Below, one piece after another: positions 22,660-30,471 of a DNA stretch of 64,000 nt. The notes beneath the pieces are model-generated. The model did not search any database and had not been told where the DNA came from. It worked only from the letters and a program-made list of their open reading frames with translations. A program made the translations under genes and the position numbers. Each line of letters begins with the position of its first letter. Position 1 is the stretch's first letter. Source of the DNA: JAKAVN01 sp963796565 (GTDB taxonomy: Bacteria > Desulfobacterota > Binatia > Binatales > Binataceae); the NCBI GenBank assembly GCA_963796565.1, contig CAWCMA010000001.1, positions 248,001 through 312,000 of the forward strand. Reading direction: 5' to 3'.

Positions 22660-23982
22660 ATGCGCAACGCCATTTTTTATCTCACATACAATGGGCTCTA
22701 TAATTTTACCAATGGCATCGGCACGCAAACACAAATCCTGATCAGCGGCTTCGAAGCGCTGCAGGAGACGCTGGTCAGACTGTACGGCTCCATCGATCTG
22801 CATGTTGTCTGTCCCTCGCCCGATGCGCACACCTGGGGTTATGATCACGCCCTCTTTCAGCGGCAGCAAGAACGTCTCGCGCGACTCGGCGGGCACGTGC
22901 ACCTCATTCCTTACAAGCGCGAACCCACCCAGGACCTCTGGGAAATCCGTTCTTGGAAGGCCCTCTGTCGGAACGTCGCGCCGCTGTTGCATACCCAAAC
23001 GGCGGCCTATGAGCGATCATTGGTCATCTGCGTGGATCAGCCCTGGTTGCAGACGCCTTATGCGCTCCGAATCGGCCAGAGCCCAGTGTTGCCTCGCCAG
23101 GTCGATATGCTCTTGGTGCTCTATAGCACCGCCTTTGTCCGCCACTGGGAGACGCCTGACGCGGCAGAGATTGCCTGGGAGCAGGAAGGGCTTGAGGCAT
23201 CACAGCCCGGTTCGCGGGTAGCGCTTGCCGACATCTGCCCGTCGTTTACCGCGCACCTCAGGACGCACTTTCGGGTGTCGGCGGGGCAGTTCGCGCCCTA
23301 CACTTCGAGCATCCTCGTGGATGACCCCACCTTTGTCTTACAGGACGAGACCGTCGTGCGCACAACACTGCAGGCCCACGGAATCCCCCTCGATGCGGAT
23401 GTGGTGCTGGCGTTTGGCAGAGCTACACCGCTCAAAGGGTTCGAGCGTCTCATTCCCGCCCTTGCGCCGCTGCGTGACCGGGTGCACTTCGTGCTCATCT
23501 CGGTACCCTACATCGATGACGACTCACAACAACGAGCATATGATCAACTGTTGCGACAGCACTCCATACGCGCAACCCACATCAAGGTATTTACACGCTA
23601 CTTGCCCCGTGCCCTGTGTCAGTGGCCTCGGACAAAAATAGTGGTGGTCCCCTCCCGACACGAAACCTTCTCCAACATCCCGCTCGAAGTCGCGCTGTGG
23701 GCACGGGAAAAGGGGCCTGTCGTGATGGCCTCTACCGCGGGTGGATTCGTTGATCAAATCGAGCCGGGTATCACGGGATTTCTGGTCGATATCTTGTCCT
23801 GTGAGCGCATCACCCAGACGCTGCGACAGGTGCTCGATCTCTCCCCGGAGGCGCAAGCCATCATTCGGCACCGGGCGCATCAACGGGTCGTCCAGACCTA
23901 CGACTTTATGCGGAATTTTCCCGCGACTCTCCGTTGGTTTTGGCATAGGGAGTCTCGGATAGCGGGCCAGCATGCACGCTGA
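22660..23982 (+). CDS. GT4-type glycosyltransferase
   Basis: 440 residues, a GT-B glycosyltransferase of the GT4 kind. The N-terminus reads 'YNGLYNFTNGIGTQTQ'; the nucleotide-sugar domain includes 'VVLAFGRATPLKGFERLIPAL' and 'VVVPSRHETFSNIPLEVALWA', the E-x7-E region. 'AGGFVDQIEPGITGFLV' follows, as in GT4 enzymes. It is the only + strand gene in the ergothioneine region. Acceptor and donor are unknown. Its N-terminus does not look like SenB of the selenoneine pathway. Confidence 0.82.
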   Translation: MRNAIFYLTYNGLYNFTNGIGTQTQILISGFEALQETLVRLYGSIDLHVVCPSPDAHTWGYDHALFQRQQERLARLGGHVHLIPYKREPTQDLWEIRSWKALCRNVAPLLHTQTAAYERSLVICVDQPWLQTPYALRIGQSPVLPRQVDMLLVLYSTAFVRHWETPDAAEIAWEQEGLEASQPGSRVALADICPSFTAHLRTHFRVSAGQFAPYTSSILVDDPTFVLQDETVVRTTLQAHGIPLDADVVLAFGRATPLKGFERLIPALAPLRDRVHFVLISVPYIDDDSQQRAYDQLLRQHSIRATHIKVFTRYLPRALCQWPRTKIVVVPSRHETFSNIPLEVALWAREKGPVVMASTAGGFVDQIEPGITGFLVDILSCERITQTLRQVLDLSPEAQAIIRHRAHQRVVQTYDFMRNFPATLRWFWHRESRIAGQHAR

Positions 23983-24037
23983 AGCTGACAGTGACATGGC
24001 AGGGCCAGCGCGAGTCGCCGGGGTGGACGATGCTGCT

Positions 24038-24072
24038 AAGGTTTGGCCACAACCTTGCTGACTGCCGTCAGC
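24038..24072. terminator. Two adjacent hairpins between convergent genes
   Basis: AAGGTT-tggccac-AACCTT (24038-24056) and, overlapping its end, GCTGA-ctgccg-TCAGC (24057-24072) lie between the converging glycosyltransferase and phosphoribosyltransferase genes. There is no T-run; terminator function is inferred from position. Confidence 0.4.
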
Positions 24073-24075
24073 TTC

Positions 24076-24873
24076 TCAGGGAAACTGAGCCGGCCGGCCG
24101 TCTGCTTCTAAGATCGTGTTCAGGCGCCGACACAAGGCGATGACCTCATCCGCATAGCCGGGAAACCAGGCATGCATCCACTTGGGACGCTCGAAAAAGG
24201 CCTGCGGCGGCTGATCCGGGTGCCGAATGCCAACGCGCATCACCAACCCACTGGCGTTGATGAAACTCACCTCGTCGAGCAAACGCCCGGGCGCCGCAAA
24301 CCCGATTGCAATGGAACATAACGCCGAGATACCCACCAGCGACGCCGCGACACCTCGCAGGCAAAAGGCCTGCGTGCGGGTCCGTACCTCTTCTGGCAAC
24401 GCCAGTAAAACTGTGCGCATCGTCAGACCGGAAAAGACCGTGTCGTCAATCACCGCCAGCGAGGAGACCGTATCGAGAGGCGGTAGCTGTTGCGTTAAGG
24501 GGACCCCGTTAGTCGTGACGACCTTGTAGCCGCCGTGGCCGTCTTCTTCACGGGTGATGTCCACACGCGAGATCCTGGGGAACCAGCCCGTGCGCGCGTG
24601 TAGTTGTTGCGCGACACGTTCACCGGCTCGACCGATGCCGATCGCCAGCGCAAACGGGGCATACGTGCCGTCGGCTAGCAATGATCTCATTTGCGACTCG
24701 AACGTGAGCAGCACCACACGTCCGAGATCCCGGCGCACAAGCGCGAAGAGCTCCCGCGTGAGATGCCAGGCCGGCGAGGCCTCTCCCTGCTGTCGGAAGA
24801 CATAATCACTGAGATCGTCGTGAATATATAATGCGTTCGGGGTCGGCGCGGCGTAGGGCTCAGCATCGCTCAT
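24076..24873 (-). CDS. Phosphoribosyltransferase-fold protein
   Basis: 265 residues from the ATG at 24873, with GGGAGG 8-9 bases upstream. The PRPP-binding motif is clear: 'SLAVIDDTVFSGLTMRTVLL', four hydrophobics followed by D-D-T-x-F-S-G. Earlier, 'YAPFALAIGIGRAGERVAQQL' matches the pyrophosphate-loop region of type I PRTases. The C-terminal part ('FFERPKWMHAWFPGYADEVIALC') is unusual and could recognise the substrate. Whether it is an enzyme or a regulator is not known. It is in the same strand run as the peroxiredoxin and egtD. Confidence 0.7.
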   Translation of the reverse strand: MSDAEPYAAPTPNALYIHDDLSDYVFRQQGEASPAWHLTRELFALVRRDLGRVVLLTFESQMRSLLADGTYAPFALAIGIGRAGERVAQQLHARTGWFPRISRVDITREEDGHGGYKVVTTNGVPLTQQLPPLDTVSSLAVIDDTVFSGLTMRTVLLALPEEVRTRTQAFCLRGVAASLVGISALCSIAIGFAAPGRLLDEVSFINASGLVMRVGIRHPDQPPQAFFERPKWMHAWFPGYADEVIALCRRLNTILEADGRPAQFP

Positions 24874-24951
24874 GGTCCTCACCTCCCCTCACGGCGGCAT
24901 GGCTCCGCACCTCCGGCCGCTCGGGATACACGAAACGTAGACAGCGAGTGG

Positions 24952-25473
24952 TTAGAGATCACCATCGTAGCGATAGTCTGGACGATACGCTTGCATCAGC
25001 GCGCGCATATCTTGCCGGAGTTCCTCCAGCGTCGGCCGTCCAACAAACCACCAACCATCATAGATCGCGTGGATCGTCAGGTCGGGAGCCAGGGAAAAGG
25101 TATAGGGAAGGGCGACCAGGCCGTATTTGAAATCCGGCGGAGTCACTTCCACGATCTCGAGCTCCCCGATAGCCTGACGCTCGTGGTCACTGAGAAACGT
25201 ATACGTCGCAGCCAGTCCGGTGCGGAAGGCCGCGCTGACTTCTGGCGGATCGGTGCTGACGACGGCCAGCTTACAGTAGTTGACCTGCAAGTCCTCCTGT
25301 AATTCGACGAAGCGCCGCAACTGGCGCTGGCATTTCGGTCACCAATAGCCGCGGTAAAAGCTCAGGATCAGCGGAAACCCGCTCGCCAGTTCAGACAGCG
25401 TGATCGGTTGCTGCCGATGATCGGGGAGCGTCAAGTCCGGGAATCGCTTGCCCACAACGAGATCGGAATGCAT
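24952..25473 (-). CDS. Peroxiredoxin-like AhpC/TSA-family protein; predicted selenoprotein with Sec45
   Basis: Starts at the ATG at 25473 (AAGGAG, 6 bases spacing) and runs 173 residues through one in-frame TGA at 25339-25341. The sequence before is 'PLILSFYRGYW', after it 'PKCQRQLRRFVELQ', giving F-Y-R-G-Y-W-U-P-K-C where the family has W-C-P-x-C. So the peroxidatic Cys is encoded by TGA, and Cys48 is the resolving residue (UxxC). The remainder is regular: 'LAVVSTDPPEVSAAF', 'FLSDHERQAIGELEIVEVT', 'LPYTFSLAPDLTIHAIYDGWWFVGRPT'. A SECIS-like hairpin follows the TGA. It should reduce peroxides or oxidised thiols. Starting after the TGA would remove the thioredoxin-fold active site entirely. 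Confidence 0.87.
25311..25341 (-). promoter_or_regulatory. Sec codon and SECIS-like hairpin of the peroxiredoxin gene
   Basis: After the TGA (25341-25339) a perfect 6-bp stem, AGCGCC-AGTTGC-GGCGCT, occupies 25328-25311. The six-base loop starts 16 bases after the TGA and has G at its second position, matching the bacterial SECIS consensus for both spacing and the loop G. Confidence 0.75.
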
Positions 25474-25518
25474 AGGTATCTCCTTTCGTAGCCACGGCCG
25501 CGGCGCTGAACGGGTTTT

Positions 25519-26514
25519 CTAGCGTAACCGAAACAACGCCACCAGGAAATAGCGGCGAGCGTCGAACCAGGTACGACATAGCACGAGATTAGCCTCATAT
25601 CCTAAGTCACGGACTTCGTCCGTAGTATACTTGTATGAACTTTCCGTATGAATAGTTTCACCTTTGCGAAACGACATGGTTTGCTCGATCTTGATGACGG
25701 GCACATGCTGAGCCAGCCGACTGCGGAGATGCATCTCAATACATCCTCGCTCAGCGTTGTAAAGGGCCAGGTGCTCAAACCTGTCCGGGTCAAACCGCCC
25801 GCCAAGTTCATAATTAATGCGGTGGAGGACATTGAGGTTGAACGCGGCCGTGACACCCTGGGCGTCGTTATAGGCCGGGACGAGGATCGCGGGCGATTTT
25901 TTCAGGTCGACGCCAAGGAGAAAGGCGTCGTCAGGCCCCAGAGTGGCCGCCGTGCGCTGGAGGAACTCGGCACTTTCTGTGGGCGTGAAGTTCCCCAGAG
26001 TGGACCCGAAAAAGGCCACGGCTTTCTTCTCCAGTTGGAACGCCTCGATCACTTCCGGTTGTCTGGCGAAATCGGCGTGCATGGCGCGAATCTCAATCTG
26101 GCTATATTCCTGTACGAGCCGGTTGGCCGTGCCCAATAGAGTTTCTCGAGAAATATCTACTGGACAATAGCGAAACCGTCGCCCCGCCAGTTCATAGGCT
26201 CTGAGGAGGTGACGGGTCTTTGTGGCATTCCCGGAGCCGAACTCCACCAACGGCAGGCGGCCAATCTCGGCATGTATCTCAGCGGCATAGGTACTGAGAA
26301 TCTCCAGCTCTGCCCGGTAGGGATAGTACTCCCGCAAGCCGCAAATCTGCTCGTAGAGTTGGGAGCCGCGCTCATCATAAAAATATTTCGGCGGCAGCCA
26401 CTTTTGCGGAGCGGTCAGGCCAAGGGCTACGTCCCGCGCAAAAGTGTGCTGATGCACATCCATATCCACGGCGTGAAGCTGAAATCGCTCGTTGGGAATG
26501 GCCTCGATGTCCAT
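25519..26514 (-). CDS. egtD: L-histidine N-alpha-methyltransferase EgtD
   Basis: 331 residues, ATG at 26514 with AAAGGA upstream. The EgtD family start 'WLPPKYFYDERGSQLYEQICGLREYYPYR' is present in split form at about residues 39-67. It is followed by the SAM-binding 'LVEFGSGNATKTRHLL' and 'FFGSTLGNFTPTES', and the family's C-terminal 'IHTESSYKYT'. EgtD trimethylates histidine to hercynine, the first step of ergothioneine synthesis; EgtB uses the product. The peroxiredoxin selenoprotein gene follows after 45 bases in the same direction. Confidence 0.93.
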   Translation of the reverse strand: MDIEAIPNERFQLHAVDMDVHQHTFARDVALGLTAPQKWLPPKYFYDERGSQLYEQICGLREYYPYRAELEILSTYAAEIHAEIGRLPLVEFGSGNATKTRHLLRAYELAGRRFRYCPVDISRETLLGTANRLVQEYSQIEIRAMHADFARQPEVIEAFQLEKKAVAFFGSTLGNFTPTESAEFLQRTAATLGPDDAFLLGVDLKKSPAILVPAYNDAQGVTAAFNLNVLHRINYELGGRFDPDRFEHLALYNAERGCIEMHLRSRLAQHVPVIKIEQTMSFRKGETIHTESSYKYTTDEVRDLGYEANLVLCRTWFDARRYFLVALFRLR

Positions 26515-26616
26515 GACTATCCTTTACCACGATCTAATACCCATCTGTGGGTGGCCATGAGCAAGCTACGCTTTTCTGCCAGAGCAGCTATCGATTCATC
26601 CAGGATGCGTCTTGTA

Positions 26617-26810
26617 CGTACCGGTTAGACAAACCTTTTGTGCGGAAACGCGAGCCGTAGGGCCCGGATTATAATCGTGCCAATGCTTCGGAAGCCAGCG
26701 CCCGAGTCAGCTTGCCCGCCGGCACGCTGCGCGAATCGGGCGGCCAGACCTGACCAGAGATTGATAAAATTCCGCGGCCGGTCGGTTCGAATTTGACTCT
26801 AACCGGTACG
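26617..26810. mobile_element. MITE-like element, 194 bp, with 13-bp terminal inverted repeats and TA duplication
   Basis: CGTACCGGTTAGA (26617-26629) and its exact reverse complement (26798-26810) bound a 168-base interior without a gene. Each end is flanked by TA, so the perfect symmetry is 15 bp. A TA target duplication is characteristic of IS630/Tc1-type transposition. The inverted similarity continues weakly inside (C-A-A-A). It lies between egtD and the right direct repeat. The rest of 26515-27099 shows no gene. Confidence 0.6.
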
Positions 26811-26832
26811 TATGTAAGGTCAGAGGCCCTGC

Positions 26833-26869
26833 CAATCGGCTCAAAAACCTGGCCGGAGCGGAGACCGCA
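26833..26869. repeat. Right copy of imperfect direct repeat bounding the ergothioneine region
   Basis: Same orientation as 20370-20406 and 29/31 identical over the core (26839-26869). Here it is followed by two short direct repeats CGCACTTGAC. It starts 22 bases right of the MITE-like element. Together the copies enclose egtB, HAD, GT4, PRTase, peroxiredoxin and egtD. Confidence 0.6.
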
Positions 26870-27099
26870 CTTGACCGCACTTGACCGCGATTGTCGCTAC
26901 GCAACTGAGGCAGATGCCTATGGCAGCAATCGTTCAGGCCAAAAAATTGTCACGGCGAAAAGATGTTAGGGCATCACTTTTAATCCAGCGGATTAATCGA
27001 AACCATTGGATTCACAACTTGTTCCAATGTGGCGCGACGTTTGCGAGTGGCTTTGCCGTCCGCTTCTGCAGGCATAACGTAAATTCCGGCTGAAGTGCA

Positions 27100-27942
27100 G
27101 TGCACCATCAACGTTCAAAGAGAAGGACGCAGGATTTCTTCGGCGTTGGCCGCCGCCACGGGGCAAAGCTGTGCTCCTGTATGCCCGCCCTGCTGATGCT
27201 GGGCGCGGTTGCAGTGCTGGGCGCCATCGGCTGCGATGGCTCGGGCGGCAGCTCCGCGGCTGCCGCTGCTTCAACCGTGACGGCGGCGGCTACTTCAACC
27301 GCGACTGCGGCGGCGGCTATTCCAACCGCGACTGCCTCACCCTCGTCTGCGTTTACGATTTGCTCCAATCAGACTTACGCACTTTGCGCCGTCGCACGCT
27401 GTTTCGTGCTGGATGACGTCGCTTACTGCAAGTGCGATGTGCTGTCGGGCGACAGCATTAGCCAGTCCGATGCGTTCGGTAATGGCCAGAACATCTGCAC
27501 GGTGAATGCCGAGGGCGCTGAAAACGGCTACATGGCGAGCACTTTTAGTTTACCCGACTCGGTGGTTGCGCCGGGAGGAAGCCAGGCCCTGTACACTTGC
27601 CCGGCCAGCACGTCCACCGGGGCATATGCGCAGTGCGATGGAGGGTTGTGCTTCACCAGTACCCAGGGGCAATCCTTCCCAGGTTTCAGCGATCCCCTGA
27701 CTGACGGTGAAATCATCTGTTCGTGCCCGATCACCCTGGCCAACCCAGCCACGGCCATGATTGGCTACCAGATCGCTGGTCCGTACCCCTGCCAGAAATC
27801 TTTTTTCCAAAACTGCAAGCGCACCACGGCCAGTGAGAAAAACGGCTCGCAGATCTATGTCGGCGCACCGACAGGCGTGGCGGAACTCTTGACCCGCCAG
27901 CTTAATGGCAGCGTCCCGGCGTTGAACCGATGCCTTCCGTAG
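27100..27942 (+). CDS. Cysteine-rich predicted lipoprotein
   Basis: Up to 280 residues; the first start in frame is GTG 27100, and ATG 27181 is an alternative lacking a basic N-region. A hydrophobic stretch 'PALLMLGAVAVLGAIGC' ends in a lipobox-like A-I-G-C. A low-complexity Ala/Thr/Ser linker of about 45 residues follows. The domain after it has about 15 cysteines, including 'CAVARCFVLDDVAYCKC', 'CDGGLC' and 'IICSCPI'. Such density suggests an exported disulfide-bonded domain. No family is recognised. It stands alone. Confidence 0.6.
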   Translation: MHHQRSKRRTQDFFGVGRRHGAKLCSCMPALLMLGAVAVLGAIGCDGSGGSSAAAAASTVTAAATSTATAAAAIPTATASPSSAFTICSNQTYALCAVARCFVLDDVAYCKCDVLSGDSISQSDAFGNGQNICTVNAEGAENGYMASTFSLPDSVVAPGGSQALYTCPASTSTGAYAQCDGGLCFTSTQGQSFPGFSDPLTDGEIICSCPITLANPATAMIGYQIAGPYPCQKSFFQNCKRTTASEKNGSQIYVGAPTGVAELLTRQLNGSVPALNRCLP

Positions 27943-28421
27943 CATCGTTCAAAGGAAGCCCTCGAGGTTTCTGGGCGAAAGCCAAACGTCAGCCTCTTTG
28001 AGGAGGGGCCGGCCTCGTTGAACGCGTTGATGCGTGGGCGGACCTCCTTAGAACTGCCCGCACGAATCCGGACTTGATTTGCTGACGCTTCCCGGAGGAT
28101 GATCCAATTTGACCGCCGCTCCATGATGATTGAACGTCACCTCTCTCTGGATGCTCAGCGGAAACTCCGGACGCGGCGTCGCAGAATCGTACTACCGTGG
28201 AACGCGACAGCGATACGAAAAGTTGATCGAAGCGATCGGCGCCGAAGTAATTGAGATCGTTGACTGGCGGATCAAGGAGATTCGCTACCACCGTCGCCTT
28301 CCCGCAAAGGCCGCATAGTCTGGCATAGTCGTCGCTGACGCAGTGACGGCAAGCGTGCGTCCATGGTGAAAGTATTGGGGCCCTCCGCTCTGCTGAGGGA
28401 GTCTTTAAGCGAGGAAAAGCG
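27943..28421. other. Intergenic region
   Basis: These 479 bases contain only a 62-codon TTG frame (28130-28318), whose product shows no recognisable domain, no ribosome site and no signal peptide. A hairpin (GGGCCCTCCGC...GAGGG) lies near 28377-28402, shortly before the SRPBCC gene. Nothing else is visible. Confidence 0.5.
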
Positions 28422-28871
28422 ATGGATTCGTCTAATTCGATTCAGCGCGAACTGACGATCGAGGCTGACCCGGCAACCGTTTTCGCATTCTTTACGGACC
28501 CCCAGCGATTGATCCGCTGGGTAGGTGCGTCCGCCACGCTTGATGCGCGCCCCGGTGGCTTGATGATGGTCGATGTTCAGCAAGGGCGTCTGGCTCGCGG
28601 TGAATTCAAGGAAGTCGTGCCTGTGACTCGACTGGCGTATACATGGGGTTGGGAGGGCAGCGAGGATGTTCCGCCCGGGTCTTCGCTCATCGAGATCGAT
28701 CTGATGCCAAAAAATGGCTCCACAGTCGTCCATTTCACGCATAGCGGGCTGCCTCCCGACCAGGTGTCCGGTCATACAGAAGGTTGGAATCATTACCTTG
28801 CCCGGCTTGTGGTAGCGGCCTCCGGCAGTGACCCCGGCCCCGATCCTTGGCGCCAGAAGCGGCCGCAATAG
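28422..28871 (+). CDS. SRPBCC / AHSA1-like protein
   Basis: 149 residues, ATG with GAGG 9 bases upstream. It has the START/Bet v1-like AHSA1 pattern: 'REL(T)IEADPATVFAFFTDPQRLIRWVG' at the start, 'LAYTWGWEG', 'VVHFTHSGLP' and 'GWNHYLARL' at the end. These proteins bind hydrophobic ligands in a cavity; some are thought to act as co-chaperones or toxin-resistance factors. Ligand unknown. A cyclase gene follows 83 bases later on the same strand. Confidence 0.82.
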   Translation: MDSSNSIQRELTIEADPATVFAFFTDPQRLIRWVGASATLDARPGGLMMVDVQQGRLARGEFKEVVPVTRLAYTWGWEGSEDVPPGSSLIEIDLMPKNGSTVVHFTHSGLPPDQVSGHTEGWNHYLARLVVAASGSDPGPDPWRQKRPQ

Positions 28872-28954
28872 CAATCGATTGTCGGAAGAACGAGTATGAC
28901 TTTTCGGATCCCCTGTAATTGGCTCGGTCGGTAAGAGCAGCAAGACAGTCGGGA

Positions 28955-30055
28955 ATGGCTCAGGCGAAAGCCGCGCGAGATGGGGGCGCTTTGTCAGGAT
29001 TCCCTGGAACGAGTTCTATCGAATGGCTGTTGCGCAGTGGCGCCGGCGCTTCGTCACCCGGTTACCTGCTCGCCGGGCTTTGTGATCAGCTTGTGCTGGA
29101 GCGGATGCCTATTGCCGCCGCGCTCTTGACTGTTGACAGCCTGGATCCGTTGGTCGCTTTAACCAGGCGGCGCTGGCAGCGCGAAGGTAGCCGCGTGATC
29201 GAAGAGGTGATGCTCCACGGGATGACGCCCGGGGTGGCCTCCGACGAGCAAGTCGGTCTCCGGCTAGCGATCCCAGGAACGAAGCATCAGATCGAATGGT
29301 TTGCCGAAAGCCGTGGTGGTTTCACGAGCGAGCAGCAAGCTTATCTGGAAACGATCTGCCTTGCGATAGCCGCGCCGCTGCAGGTTGTCGTCGAGCGCGG
29401 CGTTACGCGGAATCTTCTACAGGCTTATCTCGGTCGGCGCAGTGCCGAAAAAGTCCTCAGCGGCACGGTGCGCCGCGGAATCGGCGAGGTTATCGAGGCC
29501 GTGGTGTGGATCTCCGATCTGCGCGATTTCAGCGCGTTATCCGAGGCGCTGCCTCCCGATCAGGTAATCACCGCCCTCAACGATAGTTGCGCGCGATTGG
29601 TCGGCGCGATTCATCCCCATGGTGGCGAGGTGTTGAAGTTCATCGGCGATGGCCTGCTGGCCATCTTTCCGCTCGCAGGACGCGCCGAAAACGCCGCTTG
29701 CGATGCTGCCATTGCAGCCGTGCGGGCGGCCCGACAGGGAATGGCGCGGCTCGATTCTGATCGGGTTGCATCCGGTCTGCCGCCGTTACCGTTTGGAATC
29801 GCGCTCCATCTCGGCGCGGTTGTGTATGGCAACATCGGCGCTCCCGATCGCCTCGACTTCACCGCGATAGGTCCCGCTGTGAACGTGGCAAGCCGAATCG
29901 AAGGACTTTGCCGAGCGCTGGCCTGTCCGGTTCTTATTTCGGAGAGGGTCGCGACGGTTTGCACCGAGAGCCTGACGACGGTCGGTTGTCATGCGCTCCG
30001 TAGCGTGGCGCAACCGATCGAACTGTTCACGCTGCCCGATCTGGTCCCGTCATGA
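28955..30055 (+). CDS. Class III adenylate/guanylate cyclase with N-terminal GAF-like region
   Basis: 366 residues from the first ATG (a TTG at 28919 would add 12). Residues 20-165 look like a GAF-type sensor ('SPGYLLAGLCDQLVLERMP'...'YLETICLAIAAPLQ'). The cyclase domain then shows both metal sites ('WISDLRDFSAL' and 'EVLKFIGDGLLAIF'), the Lys of 'LKFIGDG' that favours ATP, 'LDFTAIG', and the catalytic Asn and Arg in 'VNVASRIEGL'. All catalytic residues are present, so active cAMP production is expected. No membrane segment. The signal sensed is unknown. Confidence 0.88.
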   Translation: MAQAKAARDGGALSGFPGTSSIEWLLRSGAGASSPGYLLAGLCDQLVLERMPIAAALLTVDSLDPLVALTRRRWQREGSRVIEEVMLHGMTPGVASDEQVGLRLAIPGTKHQIEWFAESRGGFTSEQQAYLETICLAIAAPLQVVVERGVTRNLLQAYLGRRSAEKVLSGTVRRGIGEVIEAVVWISDLRDFSALSEALPPDQVITALNDSCARLVGAIHPHGGEVLKFIGDGLLAIFPLAGRAENAACDAAIAAVRAARQGMARLDSDRVASGLPPLPFGIALHLGAVVYGNIGAPDRLDFTAIGPAVNVASRIEGLCRALACPVLISERVATVCTESLTTVGCHALRSVAQPIELFTLPDLVPS

Positions 30056-30265
30056 TGGCCACGGCAACGCTCGCCGAATTGCACGTAGCCCGGTCCATTT
30101 TTCGTCGTGGCCCCGAATCTAATTTCCGCCGATAAGACGAGCCGCAAATCGCCGGAATCTGCCGTTCAAAGCGTTCTCCGCAGCCACAAGCTGCGCGAAA
30201 TCGGCCGCGGTAGCGCGTATTACGATCATCCTAAGCTGTTTTGTAAACAGAGAAGGACTCGTTGG

Positions 30266-30354
30266 CGGAGAGGGGGGGATTTGAACCCCCGAAACCCTTT
30301 CGAGTTTACACGCTCTCCAGGCGTGCGCCTTAAACCGGGCTCGGCCACCTCTCC
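30266..30354 (-). tRNA. tRNA-Ser (GGA)
   Basis: On the - strand: acceptor GGAGAGG pairs with CCTCTCC; D arm GCC...GGC; anticodon arm CACGC-CTGGAGA-GCGTG with anticodon GGA; long variable arm (AAAC...GTTT) as in class II tRNAs; T arm GGGGG-TTCAAAT-CCCCC; discriminator G, as expected for serine. CCA is not encoded. Length 89 bases. It decodes UCC and UCU. Confidence 0.95.
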
Positions 30355-30471
30355 GCGTAAGGGAAGCCAGTATGCCATTTGCGCGCGCCGGCCTGCCACT
30401 GGCCGCTTTGCCGAACGAGAGCGCGGTCCCTCGCACTGGGCGCGATTGAGCGCTCGCCGCTGGCGCGCGTC

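Noticed and set aside
24952..25320. Peroxiredoxin starting at an internal codon after the TGA (122 residues)
   Set aside because: This removes the active site and ignores the ATG with AAGGAG at 25473 that is in the same frame.
20529..26514. Selenoneine (SenABC) cluster, with the EgtB-like protein as SenA and the glycosyltransferase as SenB
   Set aside because: No SelD-like SenC, a true EgtD is present, and the glycosyltransferase N-terminus does not resemble SenB.
26615..26812. tRNA-like T-arm (GGTTCGAAT) with matching GGTTAGA/TCTAACC acceptor ends
   Set aside because: The ends are 170 bases apart and no D or anticodon arms fit; the symmetry is better explained by a terminal-inverted-repeat element.
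28130..28318. 62-residue frame on the + strand
   Set aside because: TTG start without ribosome site and no recognisable features.
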